Assembly: GCF_949987535.1 (NCBI RefSeq)
Contig: NC_080078.1
Coordinates: 32,074,942 to 32,138,941, forward strand
Direction: 5' to 3'
Source of the DNA: Balaenoptera acutorostrata
Taxonomy: Eukaryota; Chordata; Mammalia; Artiodactyla; Balaenopteridae
Length of the DNA: 64,000 bases
The notes under the pieces were generated by a model. It ran no database searches and was not told where the DNA came from. It saw only the letters and a list, made by a program, of their open reading frames with translations. Below, in pieces: positions 28,049 to 41,712 of this stretch (position 1 is its first letter; every line of letters begins with the position of its first letter). The translations under genes and the position numbers were made by a program.

Positions 28049-28470
28049 AGAGAATCCTAATGTGATTTCTTGATAATGGGTGTGTTCCTTATCTTATCCT
28101 AGTGTCTAAACTCTTCTCCTTGGCTGGACCCCCAAATAATATTCCTTTACGTGGTAAGGGGTATCTAGAGAGTGGGATAGGTTTAATAACTACCCTAACC
28201 CTAACGCGTACCCTAACCCTAACCCCTACCCTAACCCTAACGCGTACCCTAATCCTAACCCGTAACCTAAACCGAGCCCTAACCCTAACACTAACCCTAA
28301 CCCTAACCCTATCCCATACCCTACGCCATACCCGAACCCCTCCCCGAACCCGTACCCTAAGCCGTACCCTAACCCTCACCCTAACCCTAACCCTAACCCT
28401 AAGCTACCCTTGACTGCTTCTGCCTCCAATAGATTTCCTAAGCACTAGTGTTTTAAAGAACAGGTTAAAA
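28049..28470 (+). repeat. Single monomer of the TCCTTGGCTGG type
   Basis: Anchor at 28102. It shares TCTCCTTGGCTGG and ACGTGGTAAGGGG with the monomers at 5408 and 11184 (43863 has the close variant TCTCTTTGGCTGG), so it stands apart from the block that follows. Confidence 0.8.
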
Positions 28471-30132
28471 AGAGAATCCTAATGTGATTTCTTGATAATG
28501 GGTGTGTTCCTTATCTTATCCTAGTGTCTAAACTCTTCTCCATGGCTGGACCCCCAAATAATATTCCTTTACGTGCTAAGGGGTATCTAGACAGTGGGAT
28601 AGGTTTAATAACTACCCTAACTCTAACGCGTACCCTAACCCTAACCCCTACCGTAACCCAAACGCATACCCTAATCCTAACCCGTACCCTAAACCGAGCC
28701 ATAAACCTAACACTAACCCTAACCCTTATCCTAACCCATACCCTACTCCGTACCCGATCCCCTCCCGAAACCCATACCCTAAGCCGTACCCTAACCCTCA
28801 CCCTCACCCTAAACCTAACCGTAAGCTACCCTTGACTGCTTCTGCCTCCAATAGATTTCCTAAGCACTAGTGTTTTAAGGAACAAGTTAAAAAGAGAATC
28901 CTAATGTGATTTCTTCATAATGGGTGTGTTCCTTATCTTATCCTAGTGTCTAAACTGTTCTCCATGGCAGGACCCACAAATAATATTCCTTTACGTGCTA
29001 AGGGGTATCTAGAGAGTGGGATAGGTTTAATAACTACCTTAACCCTAATGCTTACCCTAACCCTCACCACTACCCTAACCCTAACGCGTACCCTAATCCT
29101 ATCCCGTACCCTAAACCGAGCCCTAACACTAACAGTAACCCTAAACCTAACCCTAACCCATACCCTGCGGCGTACCCGATTCCGTCGCAAACCCGTACCC
29201 TAAGCCGTACCCTAACCCTCACCCTTACCCTAACCCTAACACTAAGCTACCCTTGACTGCTTCTGCCTCCAATAGATTTCCTAAGCACTAGTGTTTTAAG
29301 GAACAAGTTAAAAAGAGAATCCTAATGTGATTTCTTGATAATGGGTGTGTTCCTTATCTTATCCTAGTGTCTAAGCTCTTTTCCATGGCTGGACCCACAA
29401 ATAATATTCCTTTACGTGCTAAGGGGTATCTAGAGAGTGGGATAGGTTTAATAACTACCCTAACCCTAATGCGTACCCAACCCTATCCCCTACCCTAACC
29501 CTAATGCATACCCTAATCCTAACCCGTACCCTAAACCGAGCCCTAACCCTAACACTAACACTAACCCTAACCATAGCCCATACCCTATGCCGTACCCGAA
29601 CCCCTCCACGAACCCGTACCATAAGCTGAACCCTAAACCTCACCCTAACCCTAACCCTAACCCTAAGCTACCCTTGACTGCTTCTGCCTCCAATAAATTT
29701 CCTAAGCACTACTGATTTAAGGAACAGGTTAAAAAGAGAATCCTAATGTGATTTCTTGATAATGGGTGTGTTCCTTATCTTATCCTAGTGTCTAAACTCT
29801 TCTCCATGTCTGGACCCCCAAATAATATTCCTTTACGTTCTAAGGGGTATCTAGAGAGTGGGATAGGTTTAATAACTACCCTAACCCTAATGCGTACCCT
29901 AAACCTAACCCCTACCCTAACCCTAACGCGTACCCTAAACCGAGCCCTAACCCTAACACTAACCCTAACCCTAACCCATAACCTACGCCTTACCCGAACC
30001 CCTCCCTGAACACGTACCGGAAGCCGTACCCTAACACTCACCCTAACCCTAAACCTAACCCTAAGCTACCCTTGACTGCTTCTGCCTCCAATAGATTTCC
30101 TAAGCACTAGTGTTTTAAGGAACAGGTTAAAA

Positions 30133-30584
30133 AGAGAATCCTAATGTGATTTCTTGATAATGGATGTGTTCCTTATCTTATCCTACTGTCTAAACTCTTC
30201 TCCATGGCTGGACCCCCAAATAATATTCCTTTACGTGTTAAGGGGTATCTAGAGAGTGGGATAGGTTTAATAACTACCCTAACCCTAACGCGTACCCTAA
30301 CCCTAACCCCTACCCTAACCCTAACGCGTACCCTAACCCTAAACCCTACCCTAACCATAACGCGTACCCTAATCCTATCCCGTACCCTAAACCTAGCCCT
30401 AACCCTAACACTAACCCTAACCCTAACCCTAACCCATACCCTACGCCGTACCCGAACCCCTCCCCGAACCCGTACCCTAAGCCGTACCCTAATCCTCACC
30501 CTAAACCTAACCCTAAGCTAGCCTTGACTGCTTCTGCCTCCAATAGATTTCCTAAGCACTAGTGTTTTAAGGAACAGGGTAAAA
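30133..30584 (+). repeat. Expanded 452-bp monomer
   Basis: It contains an extra 36-bp step at about 30315-30365. The E3 partner at 38328 lacks it, so the 36-bp unit was gained here or lost there after duplication. The anchor is mutated to CTGTCTAAAC. Confidence 0.85.
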
Positions 30585-30994
30585 AGAGAATCCTAATGTG
30601 ATTTCTTGATAATGGGTGTGTTCCTTATCTTATCCTAGTGTCTAAACTCTTCTCCATGGCTGGACCCCGAAATAATATTCCTTTACGTGCTAAGGGGTAT
30701 CTAGAGTGTGGGTTAGGTTTAATAACTACCCTAACCCTAACGCGTACCCTAACCCTAACCCCTACCCTAACCCTAACGCGTACCCTAATCCTAACCCGTA
30801 CCCTAAACCGAGCCCTAACCCTAACACTAACCGTAACCCTAACCCTAACCCATACACTACGCCGTACCTGAACCCCTCCCCGAACCCGTACCCTAAGCCG
30901 TACCCTAACCCTAACCCTAACCCTAAGCTACCCTTGACTGCTTCTGCCTCCAATAGATTTCCTAAGCACTAGTGTTTTAAGGAACAAGTTAAAA

Positions 30995-31526
30995 AGAGAA
31001 TCCTAATGTGATTTCTTCATAATGGGTGTGTTCCTTATCTTATCCAAGTGTCTAAACTCTTCTCCATGGCAGGACCCACAAATATTCCTTTACGTGCTAA
31101 GGGGTATCTAGAGAGTGGGATAGGTTTAATAACTACCCTAAACCTAACGCGTACCCTAACCCTAACCCCTACCCTAACCCTAACGCGTACCCTAATCCTA
31201 ACCCGTACCCTAAACCGAGCCCTAACCCAAACACTAAGCCTAAACCTAACCGTAACCCATACCCTACGCCTTACCCGAACCCCTCCCTGAACCCGTACCC
31301 GAAGCCGTACCCTAACCCTCACCCTAACCCTAACCCTAACCCTAACACTAACCCTAACCCTACCCTTAACCCATACCCTACGCCGTGCCCGATTCCCTCG
31401 CAAACCCGTACCCTAAGGCGTACCCTAACCCTCACCGTAACCCTAACCGTAACACTAAGCTACCCTTGACTGCTTCTGCCTCCAATAGATTTCCTAAGCA
31501 CTAGAGTTTTAAGGAATAAGTTAAAA
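30995..31526 (+). repeat. Longest monomer, 532 bp, out-of-register hybrid
   Basis: The first part, to about 31340, is the three-base-deletion subfamily (partner 39154). From about 31345 it switches to sequence matching 35955 onward at a constant offset of 4610 bp, including CGCCGTGCCCGATTCC, CTAAGGCG and CACTAGAG, and the match runs on into the next monomer. Two hexamer domains are therefore partly stacked in one unit. Confidence 0.9.
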
Positions 31527-32785
31527 AGAGAATCCTAATGTGATTTCTTGATAATGGGTATGTTCCTTATCTTATCCTAGTGTCTAAGCTGTTCTCCATG
31601 GCTGGACCGCCAAATAATAATCCTTTACGTGCTAAGGGGTATCTAGAGAGTGGGATAGGTTTAATAACTACCCTAACCCTAAAGCGTACCCAACCCTATC
31701 CCCTACCCTAACCCTAACGCGTAGCCTAATCCTAACCCGTACCCTAAACCGAGCCCTAACCCTAACACTAACCCTAACCCTAACCCTAAACCATACCCTA
31801 CGCCGTACTCGAACCCCTCCCCGAACCCGTACCATAAGCCGTAACCTAAACCTCACCCTAACCCTAAACCTAACCCTAAGCTACCCTTGACTGCTTTTGT
31901 CTCCAATAGATTTCCTAAGCACTAGTGTTTTAAGGGACAGGTTAAAAAGAGAATCCTAATGTGATTTCTTGATAATGGGTGTGTTCCTTATCTTATCCTA
32001 GTGTCTAAACTCTTCTCCATGGCTGGACCCCCAAATAATATTCCTTTACGTGCTAAGGGGTATCTAGAGAGTGGGATAGGTTTAATAACTACCCTAACCC
32101 TAACGCATACCCTTACCCTAACCCCTACCCTAACCCTAACGCGTACCCTAATCCTAACCCGTACCCTAAACCGAGCCCTAGCCCTAACACTACCCCTAAC
32201 CCTAACCCTAACCCTTACCCTACACCGTACCCGAACCCCTCCCCGAACCCGTACCCTAAGCCGTACCCTAACCCTCACCCTAACCCTAACCCTAACACTA
32301 AGCTACCCTTGACTGCTTCTGCCTCCAATAGATTTCCTAAGCACTAGTGTTTTAAGGAACAAGTTAAAAAGAGAATCGTAATGTGATTTCTTGATAATGG
32401 GTGTGTTCCTTATCTTATCCTAGTGTCTAAACTCTTCTCCATGGCTGGACCCCCAAATAATATTCCTTTACGTGCTAAGGGGTATCTAGAGAGTGGGATA
32501 GGTTTAATAACTAACCTAACCCTAACGCGTACCCTAACCCTAACCCCTACCCTAACCCTAACGCGTACACTAATCCTATCCCGTACCCTAAACCGAGCCA
32601 TAACCCTAACACTACCCCTAACCCTAACCCTAACCCATACCCTACACCGTACCCGAACCCCTCCCCGAACCCGTACCCTAAGCCGTACCCTAACCCTCAC
32701 CCTAACCCTAACCCTAAGCTACCCTTGAATGCTTCTGCATCCAATAGATTCCCTAAGCACTAGTGTTTTAAAGAACAAGTTAAAA

Positions 32786-33207
32786 AGAGAATCCTAATGT
32801 GATTTCTTCATAATGGGTGTGTTCCTTATCTTATCCTTGTGTCTAAACTCTTCTCCATGGCCGGACCCACAAATAATATTCCTTTACGTGCTAAGGGGTA
32901 TCTAGAGAGTGGGATAGGTTTAATAACTACCCTAACCCTAATGCGTACCGTAAAACTAATCCCTACCCTAACCCTAATGCGTGGCCTAATCCTAACCCGT
33001 ACCCTAAACCGAGCCATAAACCTAACACTAACCCTAACCCTTATCTTAACCCATACCCTACTCCGTACCCGATCCCCGCCCCAAACCCGTACCCTAAGCC
33101 GTACCCTAACCCTCACCCTCACCCTAAACCTAACCCTAAGCTACCCTTGACTGCTTCTGCCTCCAATAGATTTCCTAAGCACTAGTGTTTTAAGGAACAA
33201 GTTAAAA
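32786..33207 (+). repeat. Hybrid monomer (36648 type 5', 37064 type 3')
   Basis: The first half has GTAAAACTAATCCC as in 36648. The second half has GAGCCATAAACC, TTATC and CTACTCCG as in 28524 and 37064. The switch lies in the hexamer domain near 32985-33020. In block E3 the two parental types stand side by side, so this looks like a one-monomer deletion. Confidence 0.85.
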
Positions 33208-36136
33208 AGAGAATCCTAATGTGATTTCTTCATAATGGGTGTGTTCCTTATCTTATCCTAGTGTCTAAACTGTTCTCCATGGCAGGACCCACAAATAATA
33301 TTCCTTTACGTGCTAAGGGGTATCTAGAGAGTGGGATAGGTTTAATAACTACCCTAACCCTAATGCTTACCCTAACCCTTACCACTACCCTAACCCTAAC
33401 GCGTACCCTAATCCTATCCCATACCCTAAACCGAGCCCTAACACTAACACTAACCCTAAACCTATCCCTAACCCATACCCTACGGCGTACCCGATTCCGT
33501 CGCAATCCCGTACCCTAAGCCGTACCCTAACCCTCACCCTAACCCTAACCCTAACACTAAGCTACCCTTGACTGCTTCTGCCTCCAATATATTTCCTAAG
33601 CACTAGTGTTTTATGGAACAAGTTAAAAAGAGAATCCTAATGTGATTTCTTGATAATGGGTGTGTTCCTTATCTTATCCTAGTGTCTAAGCTCTTCTCCA
33701 TGGCTGGACCCACAAATAATATTCCTTTACGTGCTAAGGGGTATCTAGAGAGTGGGATAGGTTTAATAACTACCCTAACCCTAATGCGTACCCAATGCTA
33801 TCCCCTACCCTAACCCTAATGCATACCATAATCCTAACCCGTACCCTAAACCGAGCCCTAACCCTAACACTAACACTAACCCTAACCCTAGCCCATACCC
33901 TATGCCGTACACGAACCCCCTCCACGAACCCTTAACATAAGCTGAACCCTAAACCTCACCCTAACCCTAACCCTAACCCTAAGCTACCCTTGACTGCTTC
34001 TGTCTCCAATAGATTTCCTAAGCACTAGTATTTTAAGGAACAGGTTAAAAAGAGAATACTAACGTGATTTCTTGAAAATGGGTGTGTTACTTATCTTATC
34101 CTAGTGTCTAAACTCTTCTCCATGGCTGGACCCCCAAATAATATTCCTTTACGTGCTAAGGGGTATCTAGAGAGTGGGATAGGTTTAATAACTACCCTAA
34201 CCCTAACGCGTACCCTAACCCTAACCCTACCCTAACCCTAACGCGTACCCTAATCCTAACCCCTACCCTAAAACGAGCCCTAACCCTAACACTAACCCTA
34301 ACCCTAACCCATACCCTACGCCTTACCCGAACCCCTCCCCGAACCCGTACCCTAAGCCGTACCCTAACCCTCACCCTAACCCTAACACTAACCCTAAGCT
34401 ACCCTTGACTGCTTCTGCCTCCAATAGATTTCCTAAGCACTAGTGTTTAAAGGAACAAGTTAAAAAGAGAATCCTAATGTGATTTCTTGATAATGGGTGT
34501 GTTCCTTATCTTATCCTAGTGTCTAAACTCTTCTCCATGGCTGGACTCCCAAATAATATTCCTTTACATGCTAAGGGGTATCTAGAGAGTGGGATAGGTT
34601 TAATAACTACCCTAAGCCTAACGCGTACCCTAACCCTAACCCCTACCCTAACCCTAACGCGTACCCTAATCCTAACCCGTACCCTAAACCGAGCCCTAAG
34701 CCTAACACTAACCCTAACCCTAACCCTAACCCATACCCTACGCCTTACCCGAACCCCTCCCCGAACCCGTACCCTAAGCCGTACCCTAACCCTCACCCTA
34801 TCCCTAACCCTAACACTAAGCTACCCTTGACTGCTTCTGTCTCCAATAGATTTCCTAAGCACTAGTGATTTAAGGAACAGGTTAAAAAGAGAATCCTAAT
34901 GTGATTTCTTGATAATGGGTGTGTTCCTTATCTTATCCTAGTGTCTAAACTCTTCTCCATGTCTGGACCCCCAAATAATATTCCTTTACGTGCTAAGGGG
35001 TATCTAGAGAGTGGGATAGGTTTAATAACTACCCTAACCCTAACGCGTACCCTAACCCTAACCCCTACCCTAACCCTAACGCGTACCCTAATCCTAACCC
35101 GTACCCTAAACCGAGCCCTAACCCTAACACTAACCTTAAACCTAAACCTAACACATACACTACGCCGTACCTGAACCCCTCCCCGAACCCGTACCCTAAG
35201 CCGTACCCTAACCCTAACCCTAACCCTTAGCTACCCTTGACTGCTTCTGCCTCCAATAGATTTCCTAAGCACTAGTGTTTTAAGGAACAAGTTAAATAGA
35301 GAATCCTAATGTGATTTCTTCATAATCGGTGTGTTCCTTATCTTATCCTAGTGTCTAAACTCTTCTCCATGGCAGGACCCACAAATATTCCTTTACGTGC
35401 TAAGGAGTATCTAGAGAGAGGGATAGGTTTAATAACTACCCTAATCCTAACGCGTACCCAACCCTAACCCCTACCCTAACCCAAACGCATACCCTAATCC
35501 TAACCCGTACCCTAAACCGAGCCATAACCCTAACACTAACCCTAACCCTAACCCTAACACATACCCTACACCGTACCTGATCCCCTCCCCAAACCCGTAC
35601 CCTAAGCCATACCCTAAACCTCACCCTAACCCTAACCCTAACCCTAAGCTACCCTTGACTGCTTCTGCCTCCAATAGATTTCCTAAGCACTAGTGTTTTA
35701 AGGAACAAGTTAATAAGAGAATCCTAATGTGATTTCTTCATAATGGGTGTGTTCCTTATCTTATCCTAGTGTCTAAACTCTTCTCCATGGCAGGACCCTC
35801 AAATAATATTCCTTTACGTGCTAAGGGGTATCTAGAGAGTGGGATAGGTTTAATAACTACCCTAACCCTAATGCGTAGCCTAACCCTAACCACTACCCTA
35901 ACCCTAACGCGTACCCTAATTCTATCCCGTACCCTAAACCGAGCCCTAACCCTAACACTAACCCTAACCCTACCCTTAACCCATACCCTACGCCGTGCCC
36001 GATTCCCTCGCAAACCCGTACCCTAAGGCGTACCCTAAACCTCACCGTAACCCTAACCGTAACACTAAGCTACCCTTGACTGCTTCTGCCTCCAATAGAT
36101 TTCCTAAGCACTAGAGTTTTAAGGAACAAGTTAAAA

Positions 36137-36594
36137 AGAGAATCCTAATGTGATTTCTTGATAATGGGTGTGTTCCTTATCTTATCCTAGTGTCTAAGCT
36201 GTTCTCCATGGCTGGACCGCCAAATAATATTCCTTTACGTGCTAAGGGGAATCTAGAGAGTGGGATAGGTTTAATAACTACCCTAACCCTAACGCGTACC
36301 CTAACCCTAACCCCTACCCTAACCCTAACGCTTACCCTAACCCTAACCCCTACCCTAACCCTAAAGCGTACCCTAATCCTATCCCGTACCCTAAACCGAG
36401 CCCTAACCCTAACACTACCCCTAACCCTAACCCTAACCCATACCCTACACCGTACCCGAACCCCTCCCCGAACCCGTACCCTAAGCCGTACCCTAACCCT
36501 CACTCGAACCCTAACCCTAACCCTAAGCTACCCTTGAATGCTTCTGCATCCAATAGATTCCCTAAGCACTAGTGTTTTAAAGAACAAGTTAAAA
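36137..36594 (+). repeat. Expanded 458-bp hybrid monomer
   Basis: It starts like 31580 (GTCTAAGCTGTTCTCC, GGACCGCC) and ends like 32423 (CACTACCCC, TTGAATGC, GATTCCCTAAGC). It carries one extra 36-bp step at about 36310-36365. Compared with block E1, about two monomers have been collapsed. Confidence 0.83.
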
Positions 36595-37010
36595 AGAGAA
36601 TCCTAATGTGATTTCTTCATAATGGGTGTGTTCCTTATCTTATCCTGGTGTCTAAACTCTTCTCCATGGCAGGACACACAAATAATATTCCTTTACGTGC
36701 TAAGGGGTATCTAGAGAGTGGGATAGGTTTAATAACTACCCTAACCCTAATGCTTACTGTAAAACTAATCCCTACCCTAACCCTAACGCGTGCCCTAATC
36801 CTAACCCGTACCCTAAACCGAGCCCTAACCCTAACACTAACCCTAACCCTAACCCATACCCTATGCCGTACCCGATCCCCTCCCCAAACCCGAACCCTAA
36901 GCCGTACCATAACCCTCACCCTAAACATAACCCTAACCCTAAGCTACCCTTGACTGCTTCTGCCTCCAATAGATTTCCTAAGCACTAGTGTTTTAAAGAA
37001 CAGGTTAAAA

Positions 37011-39941
37011 AGAGAATCCTAATGTGATTTCTTGATAATGGGTGTGTTCCTTATCTTATCCTAGTGTCTAAACTCTTCTCCATGGCTGGACCCCCAAATA
37101 ATATTCCTTTACGTGCTAAGGGGTATCTAGAGAGTGGGATAGGTTTAATAACTACCCTAACTCTAACGCGTACCCTAACCCTAACCCCTACCGTAACCCA
37201 AACGCATACCCTAATCCTAACCCGTACCCTAAACCGAGCCATAAACCTAACACTAACCCTAACCCTTATCCTAACCCATACCCTACTCCGTACCCGATCC
37301 CCTCCCCAAACCCGTACCCTAAGCCGTACCCTAACCCTCACCCTCACCCTAAACCTAACCCTAAGCTACCCTTGACTGCTTCTGCCTCCAATAGATTTCC
37401 TAAGCACTAGTGTTTTAAGGAACAAGTTAAAAAGAGAATCCTAATGTGATTTCTTCATAATGGGTGTGTTCCTTATCTTATCCTAGTGTCTAAACTGTTC
37501 TCCATGGCAGGACCCACAAATAATATTCCTTTACGTGCTAAGGGGTATCTAGAGAGTGGGATAGGTTTAATAACTACCCTAACCCTAATGCTTACCCTAA
37601 CCCTTACCACTACCCTAACCCTAACGCGTACCCTAATCCTATCCCGTACCCTAAACCGAGCCCTAACACTAACACTAACCCTAAACCTAACCCTAACCCA
37701 TACCCTACGGCGTACCCGATTCCGTCGCAAACCCGTACCCTAAGACGTACCCTAACCCTCACCCTAACCCTAACCCTAACACTAAGCTACCCTTGACTGC
37801 TTCTGCCTCCAATAGATTTCCTAAGCACTAGTGTTTTAAGGAACAAGTTAAAAAGAGAATCCTAATGTGATTTCTTGATAATGGGTGTGTTCCTTATCTT
37901 ATCCTAGTGTCTAAGCTCTTTTCCATGGCTGGACCCACAAATAATATTCCTTTACGTGCTAAGGGGTATCTAGAGAGTGGGATAGGTTTAATAACTACCC
38001 TAACCCTAATGCGTACCCAACCCTATCCCCTACCCTAACCCTAATGCATACCCTAATCCTAACCCGTACCCTAAACCGAGCCCTAACCCTAACACTAACA
38101 CTAACCCTAACCCTAGCCCATACCCTATGCCGTACCCGAACCCCTCCACGAACCCGTACCATAAGCTGAACCCTAAACCTCACCCTAACCCTAACCCTAA
38201 CCCTAAGCTACCCTTGACTGCTTCTGTCTCCAATAGATTTCCTAAGCACTAGTGTTTTAAGGAACAGGTTAAAAAGAGAATACTAACGTGATTTCTTGAA
38301 AATGGGTGTGTTACTTATCTTATCCTAGTGTCTAAACTCTTCTCCATGGCTGGACCCCCAAATAATATACCTTTACGTGCTAAGGGGTATCTAGAGAGTG
38401 GGATAGGTTTAATAACTACCCTTACCCTAACGCGTACCCTAACCCTAAACCCTACCCTAACCCTAACGCGTACCCTAATCCTATCCCGTACCCTAAACCT
38501 AGCCCTAACCCTAACACTAACCCTAACCCTAACCCTAACCCATACCCTACGCCGTACCCGAACCCCTGCCCGAACCCGTACCCTAAGCCGTACCCTAATC
38601 CTCACCCTAACCCTAACCCTAAGCTAGCCTTGACTGCTTCTGCCTCCAATAGATTTCCTAAGCACTAGTGTTTTAAGGAACAGGGTAAAAAGAGAATCCT
38701 AATGTGATTTCTTGATAATGGGTGTGTTCCTTATCTTATCCTAGTGTCTAAACTCTTCTCCATGGCTGGACCCCCAAATAATATTCCTTTACGTGCTAAG
38801 GGGTATCTAGAGTGTGGGTTAGGTTTAATAACTACCCTAACCCTAACGCGTACCCTAACCCTAACCCCTACCCTAACCCTAACGCGTACCCTAATCCTAA
38901 CCCGTACCCTAAACCGAGCCCTAACCCTAACATTAACCGTAACCCTAACCCTCACCCATACACTACGCCGTACCTGAACCCCTCCCCGAACCCGTACCCT
39001 AAGCCGTACCCTAACCCTAACCCTAACCCTAAGCTACCCTTGACTGCTTCTGCCTCCAATAGATTTCCTAAGCACTAGTGTTTTAAGGAACAAGTTAAAA
39101 AGAGAATCCTAATGTGATTTCTTCATAATGGGTGTGTTTCTTATCTTATCCTAGTGTCTAAACTCTTCTCCATGGCAGGACCCACAAATATTCCTTTACG
39201 TGCTAAGGGGTATCTAGAGAGTGGGATAGGTTTAATAACTACCCTAAACCTAACGCGTACCCTAACCCTAACCCCTACCCTAACCCTAACGCGTACCCTA
39301 ATCCTAACCCGTACCCTAAACCGAGCCCTAACCCGAACACTAACCCTAAACCTAACCCTAACCGATAACCTACGCCTTACCCGAACCCCTCCCTGAACCC
39401 GTACCCGAAGCCGTACCCTAACCCTCACCCTAACCCTAACGCTAACACTAAGCTACCCTTGACTGCTTCTGCCTCCAATAGATTTCCTAAGCACTAGTGT
39501 TTTAAGGAACAGGTTAAAAAGAGAATCCTAATGTGATTTCTTGATAATGGGTGTGTTCCTTATCTTATCCTAGTGTCTAAACTCTTCTCCATGGCTGGAC
39601 CCCCTAATAATATTCCTTTACGTGCTAAGGGGTATCTAGAGAGTGGGATAGGTTTAATAACTACCCTAACCCTAATGCGTAGCCTAACCCTAACCACTAC
39701 CCTAACCCTAACGCGTAACCTAATTCTATCCCGTACCCTAAACCGAGCCCTAACCCTAACACTAACCCTAACCCTAACCCTAACCCATACCCTACGCCAT
39801 ACCCGAACCCCTCCCCGAACCCGTACCCTAAGCCGTACCCTAACCCTCACCCTAACCCTAACCCTAACCCTAAGCTACCCTTGACTGCTTCTGCCTCCAA
39901 TAGATTTCCTAAGCACTAGTGTTTTAAAGAACAGGTTAAAA
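37011..39941 (+). repeat. Seven-monomer block E3 (2931 bp)
   Basis: Anchors are at 37064, 37486, 37907, 38328, 38744, 39154 and 39573. It corresponds to block E1 minus the 29788 monomer and the later E1 monomers, ending with a monomer (39573) whose ATGCGTAGCC and CCACTACCC marks match 35769. The leading pair recurs at 39995 and 40417. Confidence 0.88.
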
Positions 39942-40784
39942 AGAGAATCCTAATGTGATTTCTTGATAATGGGTGTGTTCCTTATCTTATCCTAGTGTCT
40001 AAACTCTTCTCCATGGCTGGACCCCCAAATAATATTCCTTTACGTGCTAAGGGGTATCTAGAGAGTGGGATAGGTTTAATAACTACCCTAACTCTAACGC
40101 GTACCCTAACCCTAACCCCTACCGTAACCCAAACGCATACCCTAATCCTAACCCGTACCCTAAACCGAGCCATAAACCTAACACTAACCCTAACCCTTAT
40201 CCTAACCCATACCCTACTCCGTACCCGATCCCCTCCCCAAACACGTACCCTAAGCCGTACCCTAACCCTCACCCTCACCCTAAACCTAACCCTAAGCTAC
40301 CCTTGACTGCTTCTGCCTCCAATAGATTTCCTAAGCACTAGTGTTTTAAGGAACAAGTTAAAAAGAGAATCCTAATGTGATTTCTTCATAATGGGTGTGT
40401 TCCTTATCTTATCCTAGTGTCTAAACTGTTCTCCATGGCAGGACCCACAAATAATATTCCTTTACGTGCTAAGGGGTATCTATAGAGTGGGATAGGTTTA
40501 ATAACTACCCTAACCCTAATGCTTACCCTAACCCTTACCACTACCCTAACCCTAACGCGTACCCTAATCCTATCCCGTACCCTAAACCGAGCCCTAACAG
40601 TAACACTAACCCTAAACCTAACCCTAACCCATACCCTACGGCGTACCCGATTCCGTCGCAAACCCGTACCCTAAGCCGTACCCTAACCCTCACCCTAACC
40701 CTAACCCTAACACTAAGCTACCCTTGACTGCTTCTGCCTCCAATAGATTTCCTAAGCAATAGTGTTTTAAGGAACAAGTTAAAA

Positions 40785-41206
40785 AGAGAATCCTAATGTG
40801 ATTTCTTGATAATGGGTGTGTTCCTTATCTTATCCTAGTGTCTAAACTCTTCTCCATGGCTGGACCCCCAAATAATATTCCTTTACGTGCTAAGGGGTAT
40901 CTAGAGAGTGGGATAGGTTTAATAACTACCCTAACGCTAACGCGTACCCTAACCCTAACCCCTACCCTAACCCTAACGCGTACTCTAATCCTATCCCGTA
41001 CCCTAAACCGAGCCCTAACCCTAACACTACCCCTAACCCTAACCCTAGCCCATACCCTACACTGTACCCGAACCCCTCCCCGAACCCGTACCATAAGCTG
41101 AACCCTAAACCTCACCCTAACCCTAACCCTAACCCTAAGCTACCCTTGACTGCTTCTGTCTCCAATAGATTTCCTAAGCACTAGTGTTTTAAGGAACAGG
41201 TTAAAA
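40785..41206 (+). repeat. Hybrid monomer ending in the 37907-type tail
   Basis: The first half carries CACTACCCC and CCTATCCCG as in 32423. The second half carries CCATAAGCTGAACC as in 37907. The switch lies in the hexamer domain near 41050-41090. Confidence 0.8.
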
Positions 41207-41712
41207 AGAGAATACTAACGTGATTTCTTGAAAATGGGTGTGTTACTTATCTTATCCTAGTGTCTAAACTCTTCTCCATGGCTGGACCCCCAAATAATAT
41301 TCCTTTACGTGCTAAGGGGTATCTAGAGAGTGGGATAGGTTTAATAACTACCCTAACCCTAACGCGTACCCTAACCCTAACCCCTACCCTAACCCTAACG
41401 CGTACCCTAATCCTAACCCCTACCCTAAAACGAGCCCTAACCCTAACCCTAACCCTAACCCCTACCCTAACCCTAACGCGTACCCTAACCCTAAACCCTA
41501 CCCTAACCCTAACGCGTACCCTAATCCTATCCCGTACCCTAAACCTAGCCCTAACCCTAACCCTAACCCATACCCTACGCCGTACCCGAACCCCTTCCCG
41601 AACCCGTACCCTAAGCCGTACCCTAACCCTAACCCTAACCCTAAGCTAACCTTGACTGCTTCTGCCTCCAATAGATTTCCTAAGCACTAGTGTTTTAAGG
41701 AACAAGTTAAAA
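41207..41712 (+). repeat. Expanded 506-bp hybrid monomer
   Basis: The 5' part matches 34104, up to CTAAAACGAGCC at about 41425. It then restarts with the 38328-type ladder (CTAAACCCTACC at about 41490, AAACCTAGCC at about 41543), and the tail without CTCACC resembles 38744. The net gain is 84 bp, or 14 hexamers. Confidence 0.85.

Larger units (their letters stand above)
28471..32785 (+). repeat. Ten-monomer block E1 (4315 bp)
   Basis: Anchors are at 28524, 28946, 29367, 29788, 30186 (CTG variant), 30638, 31048, 31580, 32001 and 32423. The leading trio 28524, 28946, 29367 is reused at 32839, 33261, 33682 (+4315) and at 37064, 37486, 37907 (+8540). The trio 30186, 30638, 31048 recurs at 38328, 38744, 39154. 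Confidence 0.88.
32786..37010 (+). repeat. Ten-monomer block E2 (4225 bp)
   Basis: Anchors are at 32839, 33261, 33682, 34104, 34519, 34941, 35351, 35769, 36190 and 36648. It begins with a hybrid monomer and ends with the 36648 type that supplied the hybrid's first half. 34104 carries the ATACTAACGTGATTTC and CTTGAAAATGGG marks that recur at about 38280 and 41211. Confidence 0.86.

Noticed and set aside
31035..31403. Unusually long antisense frame (122 codons)
   Set aside because: Its length comes from the stacked hexamer domains of the 532-bp hybrid monomer and not from coding selection.
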